Made by a program: the position numbers and the translations under genes
The notes under the pieces: generated by a model
What the model saw: only the letters and a program-made list of their open reading frames with translations
Database searches by the model: none
Told to the model about the DNA's origin: nothing
Assembly (NCBI GenBank): GCA_963277665.1
Contig: OY728123.1
Coordinates: 627,934,915-627,998,914, forward strand
Source of the DNA: Viscum album
Taxonomy: Eukaryota; Streptophyta; Magnoliopsida; Santalales; Viscaceae
Direction: 5' to 3'
Length of the DNA stretch: 64,000 nt
Shown here: in pieces, positions 1 to 12,095 of the stretch
Position numbering within the stretch: the stretch's first letter is position 1
Layout: every line of letters starts with the position of its first letter

Positions 1-390
1 CTTGATCATTATGTCAAATAGACATTAATGTTTTACAGATATATGTTTTATGGATTTCAGATGTCCTTAGAGACTCATCAACGATTGAGGAAAGATTACC
101 ATGACAAGTTAGACATAATCTCTGGGTTGAAAATATCATTCTAGATGTCATGCATTGGGATTGTTCCCTAGATGAAGTGGAGAACGAGATTATAGCCAAA
201 AATGGTTGAGTTTTTATACAAAAATGATTATGATGATTTGAATCACATTTAACCTTACTAGGTTTTTTATTGTAGACCATATGGTTCACAATTTTGTTGG
301 CACAAAGCTGGCGAGGAAAAATATATGGGGCCCGAGACGACATATGATACTTTCAAAAAAGAGCATCAAGATTAGAATTTTATGATAATA
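1..390 (+). pseudogene. Ty3/gypsy integrase C-terminal remnant, cut by window edge
   Basis: Decayed end of a Ty3/gypsy polyprotein. Around 72-120 the plus strand reads THQRLRKDYHDKL, which resembles the basic stretch before the last integrase domain of plant Ty3 elements (pattern Q-R-K-S-Y-x-D-x-R). Around 325-375 it reads KYMGPETTYDTFKKEHQD, which fits the chromodomain-like tail (pattern E-A-T-W-E ... Y-P-x-L-F). Stops and at least one frame change lie between the two patches. The rest of the element would lie left of the window. The orientation is opposite to the Ty3 element at 47-56 kb, so this is a separate insertion. Short similarity only, hence moderate confidence. Confidence 0.45.
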
Positions 391-2550
391 GATCATAACG
401 TACAAGTCCTATTACATGAATCAAAATATACCTTTTCTTATTCCTGTAATAGATCAAATTTCGTACTTGAGTTTCTTTTTGGTTTGGCCACTTGTTATTT
501 AGAAGTAACATAAGCATGTTTTGTGCTATGTTGGACTATTAAAGATCATCAAAATGATTGGCACAGTACTATAACATCTCAATCATCCTTCATGTTATTA
601 TGTAATTCCAAATATATTTCATGAGTCTCACATATAGATATATATGCCTAATCATACTCATTTCATCGAATTCACAGATATTGAGTTGGATGATTAAACA
701 TCATACGTGTAGTGTCTGGTGTAGATTGTTGACTAGAGTGAGAAAGTATTTTAAGGGGAATATAGTAAAAAATAGTCATGATTATATGGTTTAATGATTA
801 TATTAATAAAAAAACATGATAGAGGATGTATAAAGTTCAAGCTAAATGGATTGAGTTTCTTCAGCGGATCATTTGATGGTACCTCTCAGGAATGAGAAAT
901 CATTAGAGTGGGATAATATTAACTTCCTTTCATATTTCAATGTATAATATATTTTGTGTTAAAAAAAAATTCCTATTTGATTCTAATTATTCCCTACATT
1001 GATTTTTATTAGTTTTTTTTGAATAGGGGTTTGATAATTGATGTATGGAGAATGGGAAACGGATTGGGTTGTTTAGTGTTTGAAGAGCTACTAAATAATC
1101 TCTTATGGAAAAAACAACTAGGTGGTGGGATCCTAATAGGTCTATAGAATTTAACATATTCCACCATCCATACTATAGGATTCCATCATCCACATTGTGG
1201 TGGTTTTAATTGGTCGGTTAGGCCCATATGCTTTCTAGTAAAATTTGTTTGTGGTTTCATTAAATACACCAAGAGGATTTTACTTCTCCCACAATTTTAA
1301 TAGAATTTATTAACCAATTATTATACTAAATGTCCCATTTAAAATTTCAGATATCCCTTCATTCATGTAGGGATATATTATTTATCTCAACCAAGTTCAT
1401 CATGTTTGGGATGATCTAGAGATGACAATATATAGATATTTCCATATATCTATATAAAACACAACTTCCTCCTTGGGAGATGACCATGTATCTAGAATGG
1501 ATCAATGTATTCTATCTTTTCAAAATAATAATTCTTATTTTTTCATAAATTAGTTATGTATGAAACTTTTTTATAAATCCAATTCACTGGATAAATATCT
1601 ACCATTTCTTATGGGAATTTCTTGAGTTTTTTTAAGTCATCATCATAGACATCATCTTGACGGTAGAACAATAATGAAACTATAATCTGTTAACAATTAT
1701 TAGGAAGAATGATGGTGGATTTGATGTGACAATGACATCTCTTTAACCAAATCATTATTCCTTGTGAATGGTGGATGTTTCGTTGAAGGGTTCTTTAGAT
1801 CGATCATTTTGAGACTCTCTTCCTATGGAATCTCAAACATTGATATATTTTCCATTAACGAGTAGTTCATGGATCAATGTTATTTTCCTAAACATGTTTT
1901 TATATTCTTTAATTGATGATTAATTTATAACCCTTTCCTAAATATATAATGTATCGTGTGAATTGACATCACATTCTTCAAAATATCTTGGGACTTATTC
2001 CATTGAAGTAAACATTGAGGTATGAAATTGTATAACATCCTTACTTGCATGAAATCCTCTAATTTCACTTTTCTAAAATTCATTCTTCATTAAACTAGAT
2101 CTAAGATAAAAATCCATGAAGTTGTAGAATGTTTACCATTGGTGAAATACATGGTTTTGGATTCAATCTACTAATTATCATTCGAATTATTCTACAAGAA
2201 CCTTGAGGTGTTTATTTACATTCCCTTTAAGGACCTTGTATAATTTTGTTTCCTTAATTCATGATGTTTCAACATAATTTGATGTTTAATATTGATAGTG
2301 CCTTCTTATGGGGATGTGTAGATTATGATAGTCATATATAAAAATTTATTCCATTATTATTTCAATATTAGGTTCTTTCTAGGGTAGATATTGATCACAT
2401 GTTTTAATACGTCAATACTATATTCTCATTATGATGTGTTATGCTTGTCTTATTATAATATAAACTGTTATGTGTGTTACCTTGTAGTTGGAGGTGTTGT
2501 TCATGGGATTTATTATAGGTTAACTATCTTGGTATTTGGAAATCATATTG
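391..2550. other. Unassigned AT-rich sequence
   Basis: No domain, LTR end or long frame is recognisable in either strand. The longest open stretches are short and not supported by any motif. The region could hold the 3' LTR of the element ending at 390 and the 5' part of the copia element that follows, but I found no TG...CA boundary, primer site or purine tract to prove either. Confidence 0.5.
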
Positions 2551-3399
2551 GAGTATCCCACATAGTTTGTAGAAATGGAAATAGTAAAGACATGCATGTG
2601 TCTGGATCATGATTTCCATATTTCCTGTAACAAAATACCATTCCTTGAGTCCATCGAGTAACATAATGAAACTTTCTGCCTTATGGATATCATGTTTCTT
2701 GTTCAGTTGATGCATCAAGGAAAATTATTAGCTTTTTTCCTACATAACGGATGGATATTTATCAGATTATGCTATAATTTTCCATCCATCCTTTATATAG
2801 GCTAATCATGTATGGATAATGACTGTAGTGGTTTTGTTAACACACTAATGCTAGATATATGATTGTTTATCATTTCTTGTGAATATATAATTATTATGGA
2901 ATACATTTGTTCTACATTTTCCCATATTCCAAGGATAAATTAGTTGTGTCATATTGGTTTTCATTACTCACAAACTACACATGAATATTGAAAATTATTT
3001 TAATTTTATTAAACTACTGTTTTTTGAGATATAATGATTTTAACATAATAATTGTAAAAAAATTAGTACAAATGGTATGGGACATCCAGAACAGTTATGG
3101 GTTCTTGAATCCCTAATTAGTAAACCTACAGGACCCATGAATATATGGGTAATAAAAAAATTCTGGTTTAATTGTTTTATGTGTAATGGTCAAATAGAAC
3201 CAAATAGATATGGTATATAGACAATAGATTCACAATGTATAAGAGTCGTAATTTATTTAATTTTCACTATATATCAGTGATAGATGGAGGTTTCTACTTA
3301 CAAACCATAGGATTTTATTCTAATATATTTATTATGTCCATATAGAGTTTAAATGCTATAAGAGAGATATATTTTTTATTTTATGGTTATAAAATATTT
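2551..3399 (+). pseudogene. Possible copia protease to pre-integrase region (weak)
   Basis: Lies directly upstream of a certain copia integrase, so gag, protease and the pre-integrase zinc region are expected here. At about 2572-2610 the plus strand reads GNSKDMHVSGS, which could be the decayed active-site neighbourhood of a copia protease (pattern D-S-G-C-S-x-H-M-x-G). The 800-bp distance from there to the integrase core is about right for the family. Near 3075 a GHPE patch could be the histidine-containing part of the pre-integrase domain. The match is short and the frame is broken many times. Position is stronger evidence than sequence. Confidence 0.25.
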
Positions 3400-3893
3400 A
3401 CTTGGGTTCAAATTATAACTATCAAAAGTGATCCTTGTTCTTTTTTTATAAGTTTCAAAAAATTGTATGAAATGAGAATGATTAAAAAATTATTATTTTA
3501 ATAGGTGACCATGGAAGTGATATTAGAATCGATGAGTTCAATGACATTTTTATAAACCATCATATCAAGCATACCATTTCAGACCTATGCACACCTTAGT
3601 AGATTGGTATTTTTGGAATTGATAATAAGACTTTGAATGATATTTCTTGGATTATATTATGTGGGTATAACATGCCTACCAATTTTTGGGTTGAAATAGT
3701 GAATACAACAAACAAGGTAATAAAAAAAAGTTTAATTAGAAAAAGTTTTAGGAAAAAAACCAATAAACTATTGAAAAATAGAAATCCCAAACTTGGAAAC
3801 TTTTTGGTTTTTGGATGTAATGTTTATATTCAAACCACCATAGATAATATTGGAATGTTTCATCTAGAACCTTATGAAGGAATATTTCTATGA
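3400..3893 (+). pseudogene. Copia integrase core, decayed
   Basis: The enzyme would insert the element cDNA into the genome. Reading starts with TWVQIITIKSDPCSFF at 3400, the stretch after the first catalytic Asp. A frameshift near 3500 leads to IGDHGSDIRIDEFNDIFI (3501-3554), which carries the second catalytic Asp in D-H-G. The segment expected to hold the catalytic Glu (family pattern T-P-Q-Q-N-G-x-x-E) reads TP, two stops, IGIFGID, so the Glu is lost. Then follow MPTNFWVEIVNTTNKVIKKS and KLGNFLVFGCNVYIQTTIDN. The frame is open from 3633 to 3890. Very clear family match, certainly inactive. Confidence 0.9.
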
Positions 3894-4280
3894 AATTCTA
3901 CTACTTCAAATGAATATTGAGTTTTAAATAAACAATATATAATTATTAAATAATGAAATCATTTCAAATTTTATAAAAGTGATCCTTTGATCACACAAAA
4001 AAAGAACTAATAAACTATTTGATTTAAAAAAAATAGATCTGAACCTTTTTTTGAAAATAATGATGTTAATTTCGAAATAGAATTTACATAACCAAATCTA
4101 TAAAGGTTCTATAACAATGAACCAGATAGTGTGTAACCTAGACATATTATGACCTTTGAGAAATATAATTTATAATTTTTTCTAGGAATTTTAGATGAAA
4201 TAATTAGTAATATAAAGAGTATAGGAAACCATGTACTATTTTTAGTGTTTTTATCATAGTTTAAACCTTAGTCCAAAAAT

Positions 4281-5273
4281 GAGGCCTTAGTTGATCAAAT
4301 TTCCATTATAGATATGCAACTGGAAGTAAACCAATTCAATAGAAACAAGTTACAGTGATTATTTGATAGACCCTCTAACTATCATGTTATAGGAAACAAT
4401 GGTGTTTTAGAAATATAAAGGATGGTCTTGGTGGGATAATAAAAGAAAATAGGTAGACTTGTTGAAAATTGTTATAATCATGAAGATAGAATATACTATG
4501 AGGATTTATTTTCCACAGAAGTTATATTATAATACATTAGGAATATTTTAGCCTATGAATCATATATATATTTATATATTAAATTATATTATATGTATGT
4601 AAATTATTTTCTAAATAGTTTCAGTATAGAAGATGTTTATATAGAACAACCTCCTAGTTTTGAAAATTACTATTTCCATATTAAGTTTTTAAACATACCA
4701 AAATACTTCTTAGTCATACATAATAATCTAGATATCAGTAAAATGGCTTAAGTTACTTTATATTATCAAACTGTATTTCAATAAGCTCTGAATATCCAAC
4801 ATTACTTATGAAAAAAATCAACTTTATATATAATTGTTTTTGAAAATATACTATAGAGATGTAATTTTTGGTTTTAAAAATAAAAAACTATGAAATTATA
4901 TTAAAAAACTCATGAAAAAATAATTTAATATTAACATGATGGGTGATTTAAATTATTTAATCTGTTTTGAGGCTTTATTAAAAATAATTTGGTAATTTGA
5001 TAAATCATATAATTTACAATCTAGAATTTATTAAATGATATTTACTTTATTATGGTATATTATATATTACGCATCAAATTTTTAATGAAAATCATGACTT
5101 ATATGTATATTGGAATACATTTTAAAATATACATTTTGAGGAATAGTTGGGGTTTTTATATTTTCTTTCTTTTAGATAAGATATTATATTTGATGTTTGT
5201 ATGTCTACTCTATTTCAAGATAATCCTATTGAACCACATCAAAAATGTACAAAAATCATATTTTGATATTTAA
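4281..5273 (+). pseudogene. Copia reverse transcriptase, decayed
   Basis: RNA-dependent DNA polymerase remnant. In order: an N-terminal patch LEVNQFNRNKL and YHVIGN (4281-4410), where functional copies have W-V-F-x-x-K; RLVENCYNHEDRIYYEDLF (about 4452-4510, frame shifted) in place of A-R-L-V-A-x-G-Y; IEDVYIEQPPSFENY (4626-4670); and YRDVIFGFKNKKL near 4845-4890, where the family has Y-V-D-D-I-I-F-G. The catalytic Asp pair is reduced to a single Asp by a small loss. INMMGDLNYL follows at about 4930, then a long open stretch 5052-5270 covering the region near D-I-x-F-x-V-C-L. Orientation and order agree with the flanking integrase and RNase H. Confidence 0.88.
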
Positions 5274-5830
5274 AAGCATCAATCTCCATTTACAAAAAAT
5301 TTACAAAAAAAATTATTTGAATTTTATATCATTTTTAGATATATAAATATGTGGTTATGTAATCAATTGAAATAGTACATCAAGAAATCTAAATTTTCTG
5401 GTTAAATCATATTAGTCCTTGTATAGTAATAAGATACAATTATTTGTATTGTCTACATATAAAGAAGAATATATTACTGATGGAAGTTGTAGTTCACAAG
5501 TTTTGTGTGTGTAACACACCTTAATCAACTTTCTATTCAATAAGATTTAATAATCAATTTATTGTGATAACACTAGTTCAATCAATATTGCTAAGAATAC
5601 CAAAATTCAATGATTAAAAAATCATATTTCCTTAAGGAATCCTTTATTAATATATCAAAATAAAAAAGGTGATATTTGTCTTGAGTTTATCTCAACAAGA
5701 AAAATGTTAGTTTATATTTCTACTAAGACACTTACGTTTGAATGTTTTGATTTTACTAAAATATTTTTGGTTTATTTGTTATTATATATATTTTTTTTAA
5801 TTTATTCATATTTAAATGATTTTTTTATTT
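5274..5830 (+). pseudogene. Copia RNase H, decayed
   Basis: RNase H degrades the RNA template during reverse transcription. The patch LSTYKEEYITDGSCSSQVLC at about 5449-5508 matches the family pattern A-L-S-T-x-E-A-E-Y-I-A-A-x-x-x-C, keeping one acidic residue of the E-A-E-Y motif. A second patch, KGDICLEFISTRKMLVYIST followed by KTL (5665-5733), matches the C-terminal pattern K-G-D-I-x-L-x-F-x-x-T-x-x-Q-L-A-D-I-x-T-K-P-L. The open frame 5704-5886 is the tail of this domain. The upstream half of the domain (5280-5430) is unreadable. Confidence 0.85.
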
Positions 5831-7845
5831 ATTCTCTTTATTGGGGAATAAAATTACAACTGAGTGTTCTGTTATATTATGTTATATAATGATAAATGAA
5901 AATTATTCTACATCATTGTTTTAATTTAAATTAGAAAAAATATATATTTAAATATATTTCAAATTTTCCTTCAATCTTTTTGTTTTTTTATTAGTTGAAA
6001 ATAAAATTAACCACAAAAATGGTTATGCTTGCACTTTAGTAATCCATTAGGTGACCAAATACATAATTGAATCCCTACTATTTTTTCATTCACATATATA
6101 TCCACTCATTGAAATTGATCCATCATCCCAATCCACTCAATCCATCCTTTACATTCAATGGACTTGTTCGAAATGGGAACATTAGAGTGTTTTGATGATG
6201 GATGATTAAGTTATTCTAAAAATTTCAATGTATTCAGAAGAAGACTTCTTGTGGGAAAATCAATATATTTGGAGTGCTCTATGGTAAGTGTAATGATATT
6301 AAAGAAATCACCTATGTTTCATGGTTTTTATTATGTTTTTTTGGATGAAATTTTGTGATTAATTTTTCATGAATATGTTAATGTGTTCCTGATTAATGAT
6401 AAGTTTTAGTTCGATCAAACAGAGGATGTAATCTCTATAAATGTCAATGTTAATCTAGTGGTAATTAGTTCAATTGGAATGTGTGACATCTGTCATTGTT
6501 TCCATGATGGGAATTTTACTTTAATCAAACATTTGTTGGTGAATTCTTTATAGGCCCAATAAAAGAATTCATGTTTTTTATGAACCTCTATTTTTTAAAA
6601 TAAACTTATGAAATATTTTCCTACGTAAATAACGGTTTTATCAATGTTTTTGTACATGATTATAGTTTAAATATAATGAGATATGAAAAAAGTTATATTT
6701 AAATAAATGTATTTGATTTATGTTTGGATAAATAATTTGAATTTATGATCTCCAAGATACATTATAATATTAAAAAATAATTTTTTAGAATAATGGATTT
6801 TGAACTATTAACTTTATGGTAGAATTATTTATTATGTTTTTAATAAGAATATATTATAAATAATTGATGGTGATGCAGTCAAATTTCATAAAACTAATAA
6901 ACAATCGACTATTATTTTGAGGAAAATTATATAATTGTAGCTTTCTATTTTAAATTAGTTACAAACAATGGATCTAGAGATTGTATCTCAGGGAGATCTA
7001 ACTCATACCTCACAACATAGTTATGCAACACCAGTTGAGACAAAGACTTATTTGGGATTATAAAATATAATATTAGTATGAACTGATTTATCAGTTCTTA
7101 TTATCAGTTTTATAGTGGATTACCATATATAGAATAAGAAGTTTGTGGATTATATAAATTAATATATTTGTGAATATTTTTATCATTTTGTGGTATTACG
7201 ACACGTAGAAATATTTATTCTGACAAATGATACGGTTTCTAAAGATAGGTCATCGCAGAATAGCCCGGTAAATTCTAACGTTCAGAGAAGTACATAGTCA
7301 ATGGATTTTCCTGAAGTAGTTGATACATTTCCACAAGGATAAATTGGTTATTGAATAAGGGGTATTGATGTACCAATTGATCCTAAAATTAATAACCATA
7401 AAAAATCAGTACCATCTTTACCTTCAGCTATCATGAATTAAATCTTTCCTTTATAAAGAGTTTAGCAAGCAAGAAAAAAGAATTAATTTCTAATGAGGTC
7501 TGATGGAGCTTGAAAATATGGGATAATATTATATTGATTTAATATTATATCTCATTTATTTAATATGTTAGATTGGAGAATGAAAATATTATTATGTCTC
7601 CAATTATAGCATTAATTTCTTTTTTGAAATGTGGGTTCTCAATTATTAATGATCAATAGTGTTTGACTAGATCAACTTATTCTGTATACTAGTTATAATG
7701 TAAGTTGAAAGAAACATAAGATAATGAAGTCCCTGATAATAAATTTGAATGATATTTTACCTACAACGGATGTGTTCAGTGAGCTTGATTATTTAGTTTC
7801 ATCTCAAACAGGTGTGTCTCGGGATTCTTTGACAATGCAATCAGG
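5831..7845. other. Unassigned region between copia pol and LTR A
   Basis: The first 1.1 kb is simple AT-rich sequence without a visible LTR boundary. From about 6960 to 7840 the base composition becomes less extreme and short protein-like runs appear in the plus strand (for example NSPVNSNVQRST near 7260-7300), broken by stops. This could be an extra open frame downstream of copia pol, as in SIRE-type elements, or an unrelated relic. No motif allows a choice. Confidence 0.45.
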
Positions 7846-9319
7846 TTTGTAATATCTCGAAAAAAATTCCAGCAGACTGTGCACTGCATTATTACATTTG
7901 AATTATTACAAGGAATCAAATCCTGAAAGATATATTAGTTTAGTAGTTATTTTAAAATATATTACATACATTACAATCATATTACATTGCAAAATAGAAA
8001 ATAAAACAAGATACCTAATAAAATGAAATGAAAAAAAATCATTGAGATCTTATTCAAAGATTTATTTCCTCATAACCTGGGGAAAGGAATCTAAATATGG
8101 TTTTGGTAAAATGAACTCTATCGGTTATTTATACTGTAATTTAGAATTAATAAATAATTAATAATCTACATGGAATGGAAAATAACCAAACACACATGAA
8201 ATTTAATTAAAAATTTCAGAAATAAAATTTATCCATATATAATTTCGAAGAAAAATTCTAATGGTATAATAGTAACTATATTATAAATAAAGGAAATACA
8301 TCAATGTTGGAAATATTTTTTCCAGGTAACATTAATCCATTAAAATCAAAATCTATCCTAAATTCATTTTAAAATATACTAGATAAAACCCCATCTTATA
8401 TGGACAATAAATTCATCACTAATGTCTATTGGTACATCAAGGGTCTTGAATCAACCGGTCCCCAACCCATGTAATTCAAGCTGAAAGAATTCATCATATA
8501 CATAATAATAAATTTATTTAATGCATGAAATGGATAATCAACAAATATCTATATTAATTTAAATATAAATATTTATCAATATTTCCCCAATTAATCAAAT
8601 AACTATCGGCGTGAACACAATATGTGAAAAAGGTATTTGGTTTATGAAATAATAATATCCATTTCTTATGAATGTAGATATTTATGAGATGATTAATGTA
8701 GAATAAAAATGATCATAAGGAAGTGATTGTTTCATGATAAACATAAAAATCACAAACTGAAGTGATATTTCCATTATAATATTTATCGCTGCCTAATTTT
8801 CAAGTGAAAAACCCTTGGACGAGTTAGGTAAAGGTGAAAATCAACATAAAATTATGTATGATTCAATCGTGATATTAAAAGTATTAATGGAAGTATATAG
8901 GCCAAATTATAGTGAATTTATGAATACTATCAAATAACTCTAAATGGAATGTAAATTGAGTTGAAATATCTTATGTTATGCTTTTTTAGTTGTGTAGAAT
9001 TTAACCTCATGTATATTGGTTTAAAACATGTTAATAAAATTTACCAGAACCCTAATAATAATTAAATGATCATATATGGTCTTATAATAATATATTTTTA
9101 CCCATTTATTAATAATCACTCATTAATCTCACTATTTCGAGTCATAATTTTCTCATTATTTGAGTATTTTTTGACTTGTTTTTTTTTTCTTCCTATTACA
9201 AATATCCTGGTTTCATCATCTTAAGACTGTAAACCATGATATAAATATTATATATTTTTGGTATATATTTTTATTTATAGTAACGTATAATGTATGGAGA
9301 TGGTAAATTAAATACACCA

Positions 9320-9730
9320 TTCATAGAGATGGTAGGTCGTATGTAGGCATTTACACTACTTCATTTTCTTTTTCATTTTTAAAAAGTAAGTGATATATAT
9401 ATGTATATTATCATTATAGTATCATATTTATTTCAAATATGTCACAAATATTTATCAAAACTATCCTTCCTAAATTACATGTATAACTTGAACAAATCAC
9501 ATCGCTTTGAGAAGGTGGTAGTCTACACGTCCATAACAGAAGTTATTGTATTCCAAAAAAATGGAAAGCATAATGGTATCTGTTATATAAATAGTAAAGA
9601 TTCATAAATACTTGTTAAATATAATATATAATATATAAACCCTATAATTCCATCATTATTACTAATCCTTAAATGTTGTAATGGAAGAACAAATGACATC
9701 AGTTCTTGAGGGGTAGTTTGTCGTACACAA
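9320..9730 (-). promoter_or_regulatory. Triple ACTACC motif in LTR A
   Basis: Three related short motifs in minus orientation: 9320-9350 (GAGATGGTAGGTCGTATG), 9510-9532 (GAGAAGGTGGTAGTCTACAC) and 9701-9730 (GAGGGGTAGTTTGTCGTACA). The same three positions are kept in LTRs B, C, E and F. Confidence 0.6.
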
Positions 9731-10061
9731 TGATTTTGTATCTAATTTGATAGATGAGTTTCTAGGAGTATGTCATACCACAATAATAACTCCATATAAG
9801 TATATTAATTATTAATATTTTATTATTTAAAAAATATATAAGAATATCGCAATGGGTGGATAAATAGATTAAACTGATGTGATCATTGAAGAATGTTACC
9901 TCTTATTTGGGCAACTCATTTTGGTTTGTTAAAAAAAACTTCTATGGATTTATTTCTTAAAAAATTTTGATTCTAGGATGAGGGTGAGTTTGGATCTTAT
10001 TTTACCATGTTTATTAGATAAAAAGTTTTTCATTGTTGTAAGTAAGTGGGAGAGGTAAGTT

Positions 10062-10072
10062 CCTTTTTATAG
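10062..10072 (-). promoter_or_regulatory. Core promoter TATA box of LTR A
   Basis: On the minus strand the sequence reads CTATAAAAAGGA inside a GC-richer setting. The same box occurs at the same relative place in LTRs B, C and D and in decayed form in E and F. Confidence 0.6.
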
Positions 10073-11318
10073 TGGAAGTGGAGCGACATTCCTGGAAAGA
10101 TAAAAAGGTAACAACTATAAAGAGGTCTCCTTTATAGAATGAAAATAAAATAATTCCCCCAATTATATTAAATGGAGTTATTTTTCAAAATATTAATATA
10201 AAATAGGTTTTAGGAAATTTTCCTAGTCATTTTGGACATTAATTTTAAGGTTTTGTTTTTTCTTATGCTTAATTTTACCTTATTCACTTTAATTATTTTT
10301 AACTTCATTCACTATTTTTTAGTAAAAATTATGTTTAACATACTAGAAATTATATATTAATAATATTAAAAATATTTTATCCAATTCTACAAATTCCAAT
10401 CAAAAAATGTTTTGCAACAAATTTAAATTTAATCTCTTATATGTGTGGAGAATGGGGGTTTTAATGAAAAATTGATTAAAACGTTGAGATAATTTTATTT
10501 AAAATTTTAAAGAGAAATTTCTTCAAATGAATTGAATTGGAATAATGTATCTATAATGTATCTAATGTGACTTTAAAACAAATTTAACATATCATTTAAT
10601 GAAATAAATAAATTATATGAAAAATATTTTTTCAATTAAATTTCACTATTCTTCACAATTTATTAAAAAATGAAACGTTTCAATAGAATACTATAAATTC
10701 ACCCTAAACTAGTTATTACATTCTTCAATAAAAAATGATGTTTAATTTTATAAAAAATTGAAATTTCCTTATTTTTTAAATTAGTGCTCCTTTAAAAGTC
10801 TGAAACGATTCCATTAAAAATATATGTTTTCTGTGAAAAATTTATCTTATTCTTATCTTCTACAAATAAAATTTATTAGACGAATGTAATAATATTTGAT
10901 TCAATATATTATATATATAGACATGTATATATAATTTTTAATATTAAATAGTAATTTTTTTAATATATTAAGACAAAATGATTTTGGGTGCATAAAATAT
11001 TTTTCTTATAAAAACAAATTGGTTATATTCATTTGGGTTCTATATTCATTTTAAACTTTAAAGAATTACAAAAATATAGATGAATAATATTTTCCAAATT
11101 TACTAAATAATTTTGAAAAATCAAATTTCAATGTATTTTTTATATCTTAAATATAAAATAATAAAATTAATATTATATTCTAGTTTGGTAAAACTCAGTC
11201 TTGTGTGCCCCCAAGCTTACCTCAGTTTATGTTATTAAGAAAGAAAATAATAATATTTATTTTGATGCCTTATAATTTCATTGTTTTTTTATTTTAGGAT
11301 AATCATGGTGTTTCCAAT

Positions 11319-12095
11319 AAATCATTCTATAAAAATAATTAATTTATTCAAAATATAAAACATTATAATATCATGTTTTGTTACATTCTCCCAAAATTAA
11401 ATAAATTATATCCACATAATTCAAATTTACATTCATAAATCATGGTATTTATATTTTAAAATACTGTTGTTGAAAAAAAATCAATTATTTCTGGGATTAA
11501 TAACACATCTTATTAATAACATGGAAAATGAAATTTGATGGTCACAAAAAAACTAGTCTTATTAATATGAGAATATTTTTGGAAACATAGATATCGAAGA
11601 GAAATATTAAAATCAACTTATTATAGAGGGTGAAAAATAAAAAGCTCTTGGAAAATTTGTTAAACAAAATTCCATGATAAGAGGTGTGAGAATGTTCTTT
11701 GACATCAAAAAAATTATGATAATGAGACAAAAACATATTCAAGGACATTTTCCTATAGTTGAGAAATTATTTCATTCTATAACAATATAATTAAATATAA
11801 TTACTTGTTACATTTATATTTCACCAGCACAATATTATCCATTGGTTGTGCATTTAACTATTTCTACTTCTTATCATAGCACAAGATGCATCATAGAGTG
11901 ATGTGATATATCAATCCCCAAAACCACTTAAAAATATCAACATAAACCATTTCATAAATTATTAATCATTCAATAATATTATAATCCTACACCTTATAAA
12001 TATTTATATAGTAGATAGTAATATCAAATTTTCTTTACCCGTTGCAGTCATCACCTAATCAAACATCATTATCTCAATATTGCAAACATATTAAA
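11319..12095. other. Unassigned spacer between LTRs A and B
   Basis: AT-rich, with no recognised domain. If A and B were the 3' and 5' LTRs of one short minus-strand element, this would be its internal region. The expected Met-type primer site beside B and purine tract beside A are both absent, so I leave it unassigned. Confidence 0.4.

Larger units (their letters stand above)
3400..5830 (+). mobile_element. Ty1/copia retrotransposon pol remnant
   Basis: Integrase, reverse transcriptase and RNase H follow one another in the Ty1/copia order (integrase first), which separates it from the Ty3 elements elsewhere in the window. The wording of several motifs is closest to the SIRE/Tork-like plant copia groups, by my recollection of the family. 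Frameshifts and dozens of stops make it non-functional. I could not find its LTRs: neither a purine tract nor repeated ends are visible within a few kb on either side. It may be truncated, or its LTRs may be too decayed to see. Confidence 0.85.
7846..11318 (-). repeat. Family T LTR copy A (minus strand)
   Basis: Reverse-complement relative of LTRs E and F. The low-coordinate edge starts TGTAATATCTCG, matching the reverse complement of the LTR end (TATAACACCCCGACC in E). The next 110 bp align well, including GCATTATT, a GGAATCAA block and AATATATTACATACAT. The high-coordinate edge, near ATGGTGTTTCC at about 11308-11318, corresponds to the LTR start TGTAACACCCCATGAT of E. It keeps a promoter TATA box and the three-fold ACTACC motif. 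No primer site lies left of it and no purine tract right of it, so it is more likely a solo LTR than part of a full element. The right edge is approximate. Confidence 0.75.

Noticed and set aside
11319..12095. Idea that LTRs A and B bound one short minus-strand element
   Set aside because: No Met-type primer site beside B and no purine tract beside A; the two LTR starts differ in completeness.
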